A DNA stretch of 64,000 nt. Origin: Adiantum capillus-veneris. Lineage: Eukaryota; Streptophyta; Polypodiopsida; Polypodiales; Pteridaceae. Position 1 is the first letter of the stretch. Each line of letters starts with the position of its first letter. Location of the stretch: the NCBI GenBank assembly GCA_014529385.2, contig CM043944.1:79886384-79950383 (forward strand), read 5' to 3'. The translations under genes and the position numbers were made by a program. Shown one piece after another: positions 22,753 through 32,869 of this stretch. The notes under the pieces are model-generated. The model was not told the DNA's origin. It searched no databases and saw only the letters and a list, made by a program, of their open reading frames with translations.

Positions 22753-23772
22753 TCCTTCTTGCTTCTTTTGCACTAATAATTTTTTTGCTTTGTGTTTCTT
22801 TTGCTTCTCTTTGGCTCTCTTGATTAGCTTGGCTTCTCTTGATTCGGATTTTGGATGATCGAATATGACCTTCCTAACCTTTTTCTCGACATGTAGGTCA
22901 AAATTTTGTGGTGTGGATCACTGCTTGGGCTATAAGCTATGGCATGGGTGGCACTATCTCTGCATTTACAAGAGGGCTTTGATATCCTGTGTTGGGTTGT
23001 CTTGTTTCCTCCTCTGCTCGTCTTCCTACTTGGGCCTCCTTAATCCTTCTTCCTGCATCTCCCTCTAAAGTTGGAGCTCTTCTTCCATTTGAAGTATGGA
23101 AAGGGGAGAAGTCCGCGGGGGAGGGGGGAGGGGGGGGGATTCTTCCCTGAAAGGTGTGCTTGTGGCATGCATTAAAAATGTAAGATCACCAAAAGTCTAT
23201 CTCATGCATGATGAGTCCTCTCTATTTGTTGGTGGTAAAGGATGTGGGGCTTCACAAGCATATTTTGGAGATTACTTCATCGCCGATAGAGGTTGTGGAT
23301 TCTCTATGGTGGATGCCATTTGCGGTGATGTTTGTCTATCAATCATAGACTTGACATGAGTTATTGAGGTTGTAGGTTGATGTAGTGGATTTTGCATAAG
23401 TTGATCCGAGTAGTATTGTGTGTGATGGTGGAGGTGCCTTTTGTGTGTGTACTGGTTTTTTTAGTTTCTAGTGTCATCCATGGCATGCAAAAAATGATTG
23501 CATGCTGTTTTGTGCTTAAGAGGGTGGCTTAAAATGTGCAAATCAGAAACAATTGATAAGTTATGAGTTTTAACTTAAATAGCTCCTTTTTTTTTAAAAA
23601 AAAAACCTTAGTTAAATTATTCAAAATACAAAACGTCAAAAAAAAGACCAAAATATGTGCATAAAACCATCGATTGTGCCACAAACAAATCAATTTGCAT
23701 TACTATATATGTTTACAATAGAGATAGAAATTTGTCAATTCTCTATCCAATGCTTGCCGTTTCATCACTTGC
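22753..23772. repeat. Direct repeat X, left copy (about 1.0 kb)
   Basis: Matches 29874-30896 along its length with scattered differences (TTTGCTTCTCTTT..., GACCTTCCTAACCTTTTTC, CTCGACATGTAGGTC, GAAATTTGTCAATTCTCTA). The left copy is itself flanked by a near-identical 20-mer, GCCATGGTTTTCCCACACAC at 22733 and GCCATGCTTTTCCCACACAC at 23773. No coding signal is recognised inside. Confidence 0.8.
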
Positions 23773-24085
23773 GCCATGCTTTTCCCACACACGTCACCTT
23801 TCTGGTGTTTGAGGTCTTGGGATTGAGGCTAGGCATTTTCCAAGTTCATGCTAATCCTGTTTATTGTTGTTACCATGCTAATGCTTGGTGAGTGAAGCTT
23901 ACCATCTTCATCTCATCAAGAAGGTCTCAAGGAACACAAACAATTGTATTGTAAACAAGTCTTCCGTCCATGCTTCGTGTTCACTAGGAGAAAATCACAC
24001 AATTCATAGATTTTTTAAAAGGTTTTTTTGGGACGAAAGCATATCGAGTTTTTTGATGCGGTGTTCATGTTGATGGGAGATAAGT

Positions 24086-24511
24086 ATGCCAAATGCACGG
24101 AACTTCATGGTTTCAGGACTTTATTGCTCAGGATGGTGTATTTTGGAGCTCATTGATTATGCGATCGGTCCAATAAGCAAGATATATATGTCTATTGTCA
24201 TGCGATTTAGAAGGAACATTAAGTGCTTGGGAAAGCTTCGATCGAAATGTATGCTAAAATTCAATGGTGAAGATGTCAAGGATGCGGGTTACTCAATGTC
24301 TACTAATCAGTTGATTTTGTATCCTCCACTGAGAAAATATATAAGGATAACCTTCTACGAGGATCGTCCAAATGTCATGGCCAACTTTAAGATACACAAT
24401 ATTGAGGTGAAACTATCTGGTGCTATTTGTAGCCAATATTTGACGGCTTTGTTGATGGTAGCTCCCTTAGCACTTGGGGATGTCGAGATAGAGATAGTAG
24501 ACAAACTCTGA
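24086..24511 (+). pseudogene. Chimeric ORF: unknown N-part fused to EPSP synthase, left copy
   Basis: The frame opens at MPNARNFMV. About 105 residues of unrecognised sequence ([35 protein letters not shown]) lead without a break into [16 protein letters not shown] and [14 protein letters not shown], which are unmistakable EPSP synthase (3-phosphoshikimate 1-carboxyvinyltransferase) sequence. The frame ends at a TGA caused by a net loss of about 17 bp relative to the right copy. The same fusion occurs in the right LTR, so it existed before the element inserted. Confidence 0.75.
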
Positions 24512-24702
24512 AATGACTCTGAAATTGATGGAACGTTTTGGGCTGAGAGCAGAGCGAGATGATGATTGGTACAAGTCCACCATCAAAGGCGATCATACTT
24601 ACAAGTCTCCAAGAGATGCGTATGTGGAAGGGGATGCATCAAGTGCAAGTTATTTTTTTGCTATTGCTGCTATTACTGGATGCACGGTTACAGTGGCGAG
24701 CT
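24402..24702 (+). pseudogene. EPSPS: EPSP synthase gene fragment in left LTR
   Basis: EPSP synthase joins shikimate-3-phosphate and phosphoenolpyruvate in the plastid shikimate pathway. This piece covers the middle of the protein: [30 protein letters not shown], then in a shifted frame (from about 24513) [10 protein letters not shown] and [19 protein letters not shown], ending ITGCTVTV. The similarity stops there, near a position where I would expect an exon end in plant EPSPS. Intron-free junctions within the fragment would suggest capture from spliced RNA. It is not a working enzyme: the N-terminal and C-terminal domains are missing and the frame is broken. Confidence 0.85.
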
Positions 24703-24929
24703 TCTAAAATTAACAAACATAATAAAGCAGCAAGGCTATTTTAATAATATAAAGGAGAAGCAAATAAAAGGACTCCATCAAAAAAGGTAGAGGAGTCACC
24801 GTCGAGCAGTAGGGGGGCCGGCCATGAGCAAGAGAACGAGCATACACAGGAGGAGTCTCATACAAGCCAAGGGAGACTAGAGGAGGGTTGGTGGCAGACG
24901 AGCAGGAGACAAAGAGTAGCTGACGGGAT

Positions 24930-25145
24930 TTGGTGGCCGACCAGCAGGCAACAGAGAGCAGCTGGCGGGAGTTGGTGGCCGACGAGCAGGAAGAAGAGAA
25001 CCTGGCGAGCCAAAAAGTGCTGGTTGATTTGAGGACTCGTGGCTTTTGTAGCACAATTGACGAGAAACAGGTAATTAGCACGACTAAGAAGAGGCTTAAG
25101 AAGGTGTTGGCATCTAAAAGGAGCACGAACAGGAGAACGAGCTAG
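24930..25145 (+). CDS. Unrecognised basic ORF in left LTR
   Basis: A 71-codon frame with LVDLRTRGFCSTIDEKQ and KKRLKKVLASKRS, conserved in the right LTR (29047-29283). The helix-rich basic pattern is loosely like a SAP-type DNA-binding motif, but I would not claim that. It may be part of the captured sequence. Confidence 0.3.
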   Translation: MVADQQATESSWRELVADEQEEENLASQKVLVDLRTRGFCSTIDEKQVISTTKKRLKKVLASKRSTNRRTS

Positions 25146-26026
25146 AGGGCAACAGTCTTCTGCAAAGGAGAGGCCATGAGATGAGAGCAGTTAAGCAGTG
25201 TTTTTTTAAAACTATTAATTATTTAAAAATATTAAAGGGGTGGTTCACGCGTCAAGCCTCGGTAAAGTAAAACAAAGCAGAAGGGTAGAAGCTTCATAGA
25301 AACTAAAAGCATCAAAGGAAGAGATCGATAGAGGGTAGCATAAAGCAAGGACAAGAAGTTGAAGTTCACAAAGAGATGGAGAAGTAGGTTTCTTAGAGAT
25401 TCTTTTTGAGTTCAAGAAAGATCGAAGCAAAAGAGGCATAGCTTGTTCTCGTTAAGGTAGTCAAGAAGAGCAAGGGAAGGGAATGGAAGCAAGTAAATAC
25501 AGGGGGAAGAGCAAAGACGGGAGAAAGGAAGTGCACCTTCACTCATGCTCCCCTTAGTCAAAAGCTTTGGCATTGGTACTTCCGCTCACAGTCTCGACGG
25601 GTTCAAGAGCACATGCTACCTATTGCGGTCAAGTTTTTTTTTTGTATTCACATTTTATGTTCATTAAGTACAATTTAAGGTTTACAAGGTGTCCTTTGTA
25701 ACATGATTCTCTTGTGTTGAGCATCTCTCTCACACTGTTTTCCACAAGGAGCAGCCCCATGCTGACCCAGCTCACCTCTCGAACATTAAACCCCCGACAT
25801 CTTTGGTGAACCCGACGAGAAACGAGCCGGGGTCGGAAATTTTTGCAGAGGATGATGACAACCTCTCAGGTAGAAATGATGCAGCAGATGATGCAACTAT
25901 TTGATGCTTTCTTGCAGCAGCAGACAGCAATAGAAGGTTACCTATGAGAATTTGGTTTAGGCCAAGCAGATTTGTAACGAGGGTTTTCTCGGCTGGATGA
26001 AGCCAAGATGAAGCAAGCAAAAGTGG

Positions 26027-26443
26027 ATGAAGAAGTGGAAGAAGCATTGGGTAAAGTTTATGTTGAAAGAGGTAAGTTTGATCTTTATGATAGTGAAGGA
26101 TATCTTGCATGCTACACCAACTAAGCATATGATCAAGGAGTTTGACCGCTTAGTAGCTCCAGAATTATGTGATCAAATACAAGAGCTTATTGGTATGTAT
26201 ACAAATAATTGGGTAAAATTTGAAGAAGCAGTCGTACAACTGGTTGATCGGCATATAGCCTTGGAAATAGAGCAGATGACTCAACAGAAGCTGGTTACTT
26301 TTAGTAAAGGTGACGAAGATCAATTGCAGACAATCATCTACAATGAATTTTAGAAGGAGATTCATGCAAGCAGTACAGCTAGAGCAGATGCAACTTTGCA
26401 AGTATCAGATTTAGCCCAATCATTGATTCTTGCACGGATTTAG
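26027..26443 (+). pseudogene. Gag-like capsid fragment of the EPSPS-carrying element
   Basis: The frame IKEFDRLVAPELCDQIQEL, then NNWVKFEEAVVQL and EIEQMTQQKLVTF, resembles the end of a Ty3-type capsid in which 'FxxLVxPELxxxV' and 'NWxxFEEAxxxxY' blocks occur. It follows a degenerate start rich in Met and Gln (about 25850-25940). Stops and a shift near 26440 disrupt it. The identification is by pattern only. Confidence 0.45.
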
Positions 26444-27627
26444 ATGAAGATAGAGATAATGCTGATGGGCCTACCTATGCAAATGTTTGTAAAGAAATCC
26501 GAGCTGTTGTAGACGAGTGTCTGCTTGAAAATGACAAGTCATTGCAGATTGAAGATGATCAAGGAATTGCAAAGATGGTTTATGTAAAGCTTGGGATTCA
26601 ATATTCTACAAATCCACTTACGCCATTGGATAAGAATGACGAGATACAGGGTCTACAGATACATGAGGATTGAGATGGCTTGGATGTGCTAGAGAAGCCG
26701 ATATCTATTGAAGCTACAGATGTACATGGTTTGGTTGTGCGAGGGGAGATATGTGATGAAGTTGAAGATTTGCATGGCTTATTTGTACCAAATGAAGATC
26801 CACAAGCGGAGGAATATAAATGGAGCAGTCTAGATCTGCTGCTAGATGAGCTAGGTGAATCTACATAGGGACGCATACAAGTGCATAATTACAATCATAT
26901 ACATGTGCATATGGATGACGGGCTAGATTCACCACTTAATGCATACAAATTTTGTGATCTTGACTTTCAACCAATGGTAAGTGAACTTAAACCACCCAAG
27001 TATACAGATTACTCAGTGCTTAGTATCAGTTTAGAGGGGGTGGAGGAAGGTGTTGTGCAGTCATACAATGCTCTTGTTAACCCAATCTATTATGATGATT
27101 CTCTTTCTAGAAAGATTAACAACATCTTTGAGATGGATTCGAGATCTTGTGTTGATGCACTTGAACAATATTTGATGGAGAGTAAAAGGGATGCCAAGTG
27201 TCTTACCAAACCGATGATCTCTATGCATGCTAATACTTATTTACATCAAGGTTCACGGAGTTTACGGGTTTATGTGGACCAAGGTATACAAGCTTTACAA
27301 GATTCTTTGTCGATTGAGACAGATCTAGAGATTATTACTCTTTTGCATGATGCTTTAAGAGAGTTTTTTGTTCCATATGGGAAGGACGTTTGAGGCTTGC
27401 ATTTCATAGGCAACTTAGAGCAACAAAAAGAAGCAGATGATAGAGAACTGATGAAGATACTCCATGAAGCTCTAGAGGATTTCAAACTTATCAAAGATGA
27501 CTTGCCTACATTTTTGCAGGTACATTCGGATGGTATGGATAAAGATGGTTTCTTGTTGCATACTAATACCTCCCATGCCAGACGGGTGACGTTGATTCAG
27601 TACCAGTTATGCCAGAGATTGAGGTAA
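26444..27627 (+). pseudogene. Long unrecognised reading frame, three in-frame stops
   Basis: One frame stays open from about 26444 to 27627 except for single stops near 26672, 26866 and 27391. It is acidic, with repeated short leucine-rich helices (LSIETDLEIITLLHDALREF, DRELMKILHEALEDFKLIK) and a central block with YTDYSVLSISLEGVEEG. A frame so long with so few stops shows it was recently protein coding. It takes the place that pol would hold, but no protease or RT motif is present. I do not recognise it. Confidence 0.5.
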
Positions 27628-28068
27628 CTACTTATTTGCTTCAGTTTGATGATCTTCTATCAATCAGTAATACATGTGGTTATAAGGAATGTTACAAAGA
27701 TATGATGAGCATGTTTGTAAAGTATCTTATGCCATTTGATCCAGAAGGACATGGTTATGTATTTGCAATATGGCAGTTGAACTATATGTTGTATGATCCT
27801 GATAGAGTTCGAGATGCTTACAGATTATGGCAATCGGTTTACAGGTTTTACAATGATGCAACAAGTCTATGGGCTTTTGGATGGTTACCTTTCACTGACA
27901 AGAATTTTTTGAGTTTTCCTTTTGATCCTGGAGGTTTATGCCGGGGTTTATGCCTACCTAAAGTCAAATTCTTGAGAGGTTATTGAAACCATGCTTACAG
28001 TGGGCAGAGGTTAGATTTTATGCTTGCAAAGTTTGAAGATGGTTGGCACATACCGAAGAATGTGAAAG
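27609..28068 (+). pseudogene. Unrecognised reading frame, continuation after a frameshift
   Basis: Continues the previous frame after a shift at about 27600 (MPEIEVTTYLLQFDDLLSI). It is rich in aromatic residues (FAIWQLNYMLYDPD, YRLWQSVYRFYND, LWAFGWLPF) and ends close to the purine tract. The aromatic pattern is unlike integrase or RT. The family is unknown. Confidence 0.45.
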
Positions 28069-28083
28069 TTCAGAGGGGGTGGA
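28068..28083 (+). other. Candidate polypurine tract
   Basis: The string GTTCAGAGGGGGTGGA ends a few bases before the right LTR at 28089. Its place and purine content fit plus-strand priming. Confidence 0.5.
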
Positions 28084-28286
28084 CGTCCTGAAGCTTCGTG
28101 TTCAGTAGAAGAAAAGCAGAGGATTCATAGATTTAAGATTTTTTTATGCGGTGTTCAAGAGCACCGTTGGTGGCAAATAAGTATACCAAATGTAGAGAAC
28201 TTCATGGTTTGAGGACTTTATTGCTCAGGATGGTGTGTTTTGGAGCTCATTGATTATGTGATCATGACCAATAAGGCAAGGTATGT

Positions 28287-28806
28287 ATGTCTATTGTCAT
28301 GCGATTCAGAAGGCATAATAAGTGCTTGGGAAAGCTTCGATCAAAATGTATGCTAAAAGTCAATGGTGAAGATGTCAAGGATGGGGGTTACTCAATGTTT
28401 ACTAATCAGTTGATTTTGTATCCTCCACCGAGAAAAATTATAACCATAACCTTCTACGAGGATCGTCCAAATGTCATGGCCAAGTTTATGATACACAATA
28501 TTGAGGTGAAACTGTCAGGTGTTATTAGTAGCCAATATTTGACAGCTTTGTTGATGGCATCTCCCTTCGCACTTGGGGATGCCGAGATAGAGATAGTAGA
28601 CAAACTAGTATCTATACCTTACGTGGACATGGCTCTGAAACTAAGGGAACATTTTGGAGTGAAAGCAGAGCGAGATGATGATTGGAAAAAGCTCACCATC
28701 AAAGGCGGCTAGACTTACATGTCTCTGGGGCATGCGTATGTGGAAGGGGATGCATCGAGTGCTAGTTATTTTCTTGCTAGTGCTGCTATTACTAAATGGA
28801 TGGTTA
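28287..28806 (+). pseudogene. EPSPS: EPSP synthase gene fragment in right LTR
   Basis: The frame from 28287 ([16 protein letters not shown]) runs into [48 protein letters not shown] and ends at a TAG (28710-28712) just before a stretch that still reads [16 protein letters not shown]. It keeps the ISVPYVE-like segment lost from the left copy, while the left copy lacks this TAG. The two LTR copies have therefore decayed independently from a common, more intact fragment. Confidence 0.85.
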
Positions 28807-29046
28807 TAGTGGCGGCTACTAAAATTAAAAAACATAATAAAGCAACAAGGCTATTTTAATCATATGAAGGGGAAGCAAATAAAAGGGAACCATCTGAAAA
28901 GGCAGAGGAGTTGCTGTGTCAAGCAACAGGGGGGGCGCCCATGAGCAAGAGAACGAGCTTAGATCGGAGGAGCCTTTGACAAGCCAAGGGAAACTAGAGG
29001 AGGGTTGGTGGCCAACGAGCAGGAGAAAAAGAGCAGCTAGCGGGAG

Positions 29047-29283
29047 TTGGTGGCCGACGAGCAGAAAGAAGATAACTTGGCGAGCCATACAGTGCTGGTT
29101 GATTTGAGGACTCGCGGCTTTTGTAGCATGACTAACAAGAAACAGTTAATTAGCACGGCCGAGAAGAGGCTTAAGAAGGAGTTGTCCTCTGAGAGGAGCA
29201 AGAACAGGAGAATGAGCCAAAGGGCGAGAGTCTTCTACAGAGGAGAGGCCATGAGACGAGAGCAGTCAAGTAGCATTTATTAA
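29047..29283 (+). CDS. Unrecognised basic ORF in right LTR
   Basis: Counterpart of 24930-25145 with LVDLRTRGFCSMTNKKQ and EKRLKKELSSERS, 78 codons. Conservation here reflects LTR homology and is not evidence of function. Confidence 0.3.
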   Translation: MVADEQKEDNLASHTVLVDLRTRGFCSMTNKKQLISTAEKRLKKELSSERSKNRRMSQRARVFYRGEAMRREQSSSIY

Positions 29284-29873
29284 TTATTTTAAAAGATTGA
29301 AGGTGTGGTCCATGCTTTGAACCTTGGTAAAGTAAAACAAAGCAGAAGGGTAGAAGCTTCATAGAAATTAAAACCATCAAAGGAAGAGATTGATAGTGGG
29401 CAGCATAAAGCAAGGACAAGAAGTTGAAGTTCACAAAGAGATGGAGCAGTAGGTTTTTTAGATATTCTTTTTTAGTTCAAGAAATATCAAAGCAAAGGAC
29501 GAGTAGCTTGTGCTCGTGAAGGTATTCAAGAAGAGCAAGGGAAGGGAATGGAAGCAGGTAAATAAAGGGGGAAGAGCAAAGATGAGAGAAAAGTGCACCT
29601 TCACTTGTGCTCCCTTATACGTCAAAAGCTTCGGCATTCGTACTTCCGCTCACAATCTTGATGGGTTCAACAGTGCATGCTACCTATTGCGGTCATGTTT
29701 TTGTTTTGTATTCACATTTTATGTTCATCAAGTATATCAATTGAAGGTTTACAAGGTGTCCTTTGTATCATGATTCTCTTGTGTTGAGTATCTCTCTCTC
29801 ATCGTTTTCCACAATGAACAGCCCCGTGCTGACCTGGCACACCTCTCAAACATAAAACCACCACAACGTCCTC

Positions 29874-30896
29874 CTCTTGCTTATTTTGCACTAATTTTTT
29901 TGCTTCGTGTTTCTTTTGCTTCTCTTTAGATCTCTTGATTAGCTTGGCTTCTCTTGATTCAAATTTTGGATGACCAAGTATGACCTTCCTAACCTTTTTC
30001 TCGACATGTAGGTCAAAATTTTGTGGTGTGGGTTACTGCTTGGGCTATAAGCTATGGCATGGGTGGCACTATCTCTGCATTTACAAGAGGGCCTTGATAT
30101 CCTTTGTTGGTTTGTCTTGTTTAATCCTCCTCTCCTTGTCTTCCTGCTTGGGCTCCTCTTGACTCCTACACCCTTCTTCCTCCCTCTCTATAAAGTTAGA
30201 GCTCTTCTTCCATTTGAAGTATGGAAAAGGGGAAAGTCCGTGGGGTGGGGGCCGCCCCGCAGGGGGGGGGAAGGGGGTTTCTTCTAGGAAAGGTGTGCTT
30301 GTGGCATGCATTAAAAATGTAAGATCACACAGTCTATCTCATGCATGATGAATCCTCCATATTTGACGGTGATAAAGGTTGTGGGGCTTCACAAGCATAT
30401 TGTGGAGCTTGTGGAGATTACTTCATCACCAATAGAGGTTGCGGATTCTCTATGGTGGATGCCATTTGCGGTGATGGCATGAGTTATTGAGGTTGTAGGT
30501 TTGATGTAGTGGATTTTGCATAAGTTGATGGTAGCATATTTATTGTGATATGATGGGTGGAGGTGCCATTGGCGTGCGTATTGGTTTTTCATTTTCTAGT
30601 TTCATCCATCGCATGCAAAAAATGATTGCATGTTGTTGTGTGCTTAAGAGGGTGGCTTAAAATGTGAAAATGAGAAACAATTGAGAAGTTATGAGTTTTA
30701 ACTTATATAGCTTTTTTTTAAAAACCCTAGTTAAATTATTAAAAATTCAAAAACTCAAAAGACGACCAAAATATGTGCACGAAACCATCAATTGTGCCAC
30801 AAAAAAAAAAATTTGCATAACTATATATGTTTACAAGAGAGATATTAAAGTTGATAGAAATTTGTCAATTCTCTACTTGCCGTTTCATCACTTCGT
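29874..30896. repeat. Direct repeat X', right copy (about 1.0 kb)
   Basis: Second copy of 22753-23772. It begins almost at the end of the right LTR, whereas the left copy lies about 200 bp before the left LTR. Confidence 0.8.
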
Positions 30897-30986
30897 TTCT
30901 AACCATTTCCGGGGATGATCTCTTGCATAATTTGAGGCATGATACAATTATTATTGCCTCGCGTTAATAATTTTTAAATCTTACAT

Positions 30987-31430
30987 CTAATTAAGACTAC
31001 TTTTGATGCGAGACTTCTTCCTCTCTCTTTTTGCTATAGAACGTATTGAACATCTCATGTAGTGCATTGCTCCTTTTCCTCCATCTCTATGTCCTATATT
31101 TTGAAGTAGATTCCTTTTTCTTGATAGTGTGAGTGTTCTATTCTTTAATTCTAAAAAATACACAATGAACCAAAAATGCACCACAAGGAAAAGGTATATG
31201 TTGCAAATAAATATAGATGACTTTAGTTCAAATCCGCAAGCAATTCCACACGGTGGTTTTCCTTCCACCATGTAATGTGTTATGAAGGCATCAACAATTT
31301 GGGCTATGAAAGTGTTGATTGCAAACTTAAAGGTGGAGATCTCATCAGAGGATAGTTTTGCATATTCAAATAGAATATGCCTGATTTCGAGGGTTGCTTC
31401 ATTACCTTTGCAGGTGGTTATGTCACACAT
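30987..31430 (-). CDS. Unrecognised ORF (147 aa)
   Basis: Starts MCDITTCKGNEATLEIRH; a helical first half (IRHILFEYAKLSSDEISTF, NTFIAQIVDAFITHYM) is followed by a hydrophobic stretch and a basic tail. The ELKSS point before the hydrophobic part could be an exon end. I do not recognise it; it may be a transposon accessory gene fragment. Confidence 0.3.
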   Translation of the reverse strand: MCDITTCKGNEATLEIRHILFEYAKLSSDEISTFKFAINTFIAQIVDAFITHYMVEGKPPCGIACGFELKSSIFICNIYLFLVVHFWFIVYFLELKNRTLTLSRKRNLLQNIGHRDGGKGAMHYMRCSIRSIAKRERKKSRIKSSLN

Positions 31431-32170
31431 CTTTTTCCATAATTGAAACTCATTGTTACCTTGAAAGTCACATAGTTTAAAAGAAACTGCCTTGTATTAC
31501 TGTCCCTCATACATATTTTATCCATTCAATCTTGTGTGCTTCTTGATGCCTTCTTATCCTCTCTTGGCTCAAACCACACCACTATGGAAACCAACACTTG
31601 ATAAAATGCCTTCAAATTCTCTTATACACTCTCTCCTTGTTTTTGTGGGTGGCATATCTCAAGCATACACTATAGGAAAAGTCCAAAACCACCTCTATTG
31701 CCGCAAATTACTAAATGGAAATGGAGAGAGAAAACTTTGTGTTTGTCATCATAGGTACAGTAGTAGACACCATAATGCTTGCAGATATTTTATATACATG
31801 TGATCGTAGAGTTTTTTGTGCCACATTTGCACTCGTAAAAGAGGACTACAAAAAATTATCTATCTGCTCAAGTCCTCCTCTTCCTCGTCCATAAGTATAT
31901 ACACTTGATAACCTTGACTCTACAATTACCAAAAACCCAATTAAACAAATTAATAGCTCAAATAATTAATACAATATTATTTCTCCACACTTACGGCCTT
32001 TAGAGATTCGACTGCTAAGTCGAATTGCTTGCGAGAGATGTGATGGTTCTCCAAAAACCATTACCAAGTATCGAATTTTGTGTGCCGCTCTTGATACTTG
32101 ACCATCTCTCTGGTCGGGCAACTAAGAGTGATATTTTTCTAAGCTAACAATAACAAAAGAAATTAATAAA
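31431..32170. other. Mostly non-coding, with a CACTA-like terminal string
   Basis: CACTATAGGAAAAGTCC at about 31669 looks like a CACTA terminal inverted repeat start, but no matching end or target duplication was found. On the minus strand, 32000-32150 has a protein-like frame (HISRKQFDLAVESLKA) that may be a second exon of the ORF at 32171-32368. Confidence 0.35.
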
Positions 32171-32368
32171 CTAAAATGTTTTCTGAACCACTTCAGGATC
32201 CAATTTTAATAAACTTACATATTTGTCCTTCCAAGCTACTTTTCCTCCTGAATCATAGTGTGTGGGAGTTTGTCTTACCCAAGCATCATGATGTTTGGAG
32301 TGTAGGATGAGCCTATGCAACTTGTTTTCACTTTTCGTACATTTCCACTCCCACTTTGTATCTGCCAT
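32171..32368 (-). CDS. Exon fragment, possible transposon protein
   Basis: Starts MADTKWEWKCTKSENKL, then LILHSKHHDAWVRQTPTH and GKVAWKDKY, directly followed by a consensus splice donor GTAAGT (minus strand). The frame beyond the donor stops soon, so the coding part likely ends there. The family is not recognised; the style fits a plant DNA transposon ORF. Confidence 0.4.
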   Translation of the reverse strand: MADTKWEWKCTKSENKLHRLILHSKHHDAWVRQTPTHYDSGGKVAWKDKYVSLLKLDPEVVQKTF

Positions 32369-32869
32369 GTTGTTGCCCTATGCTGTATGAAAGTCAAATT
32401 CCCCGCCATACTTTACTTTGTGGTAGTGCCCATTTGTGTCCTTTTCCTCTCCGTCTAGAGAATCACTCTCTGAAATAGGGGACAATGTCTCCCCTCCACC
32501 ACGGAAACAAGTAAAGTTACATCATCCCCCACTGCCACTCCGCCTCTCATGGTGCTCGCTACCCTGAGACAAACAACCCCGCTCTACCCTTGGATAGACA
32601 TGATTTCATACATAGCCTTTTGTTTTATTTTTATGATTCTTTTTTCCCCTATTGAATATTTTATACTAACATATACTTAAATAATTAACATATGTTTATT
32701 TGTAGCACTTTTAGATTTTTTTCATATGAATTTTCTATTCCTTTTGTACCATTTGCGATTAAAATTGTATTAACACGCTTGTTTGTTATAGTTTGATGGG
32801 CAAAATTTTGCCAAAAGACCACCACATGCCTCTGGATCATTGACAAGCTAGATCGTATGCCACTACACT

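Larger units (their letters stand above)
23971..25799 (+). repeat. Left LTR of the EPSPS-carrying element
   Basis: Starts near TGCTTCGTGTTCACTAGGAG and ends near AACATTAAACCCCCGACA. It aligns with 28089-29865 throughout, including the EPSPS block, a Lys/Arg-rich block (24930-25145) and the tail TTGTGTTGAGCATCTCTCTC. Confidence 0.7.
23971..29865 (+). mobile_element. Non-autonomous LTR retroelement carrying EPSP synthase fragments
   Basis: Two direct repeats of about 1.8 kb (23971-25799 and 28089-29865) enclose a 2.3 kb core with a degenerate gag-like ORF and an unrecognised ORF. A purine-rich GAGGGGGTGGA lies just before the right repeat and a TGG-containing string follows the left one, as expected for PPT and PBS. 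No protease, RT or integrase is visible. LTR ends are approximate because the two copies have diverged. Each LTR holds a fragment of plant EPSP synthase, fused to unrecognised upstream sequence in the same way in both. Confidence 0.65.
28089..29865 (+). repeat. Right LTR of the EPSPS-carrying element
   Basis: Copy of 23971-25799. It starts near TGAAGCTTCGTGTTCAG and ends near AACATAAAACCACCACA, next to direct repeat X'. Confidence 0.7.

Noticed and set aside
22865-23068. ORF shared by repeats X and X' (also 29980-30162)
   Set aside because: The shared frame is short, cysteine-rich without a zinc pattern, and follows from the DNA repeat itself.
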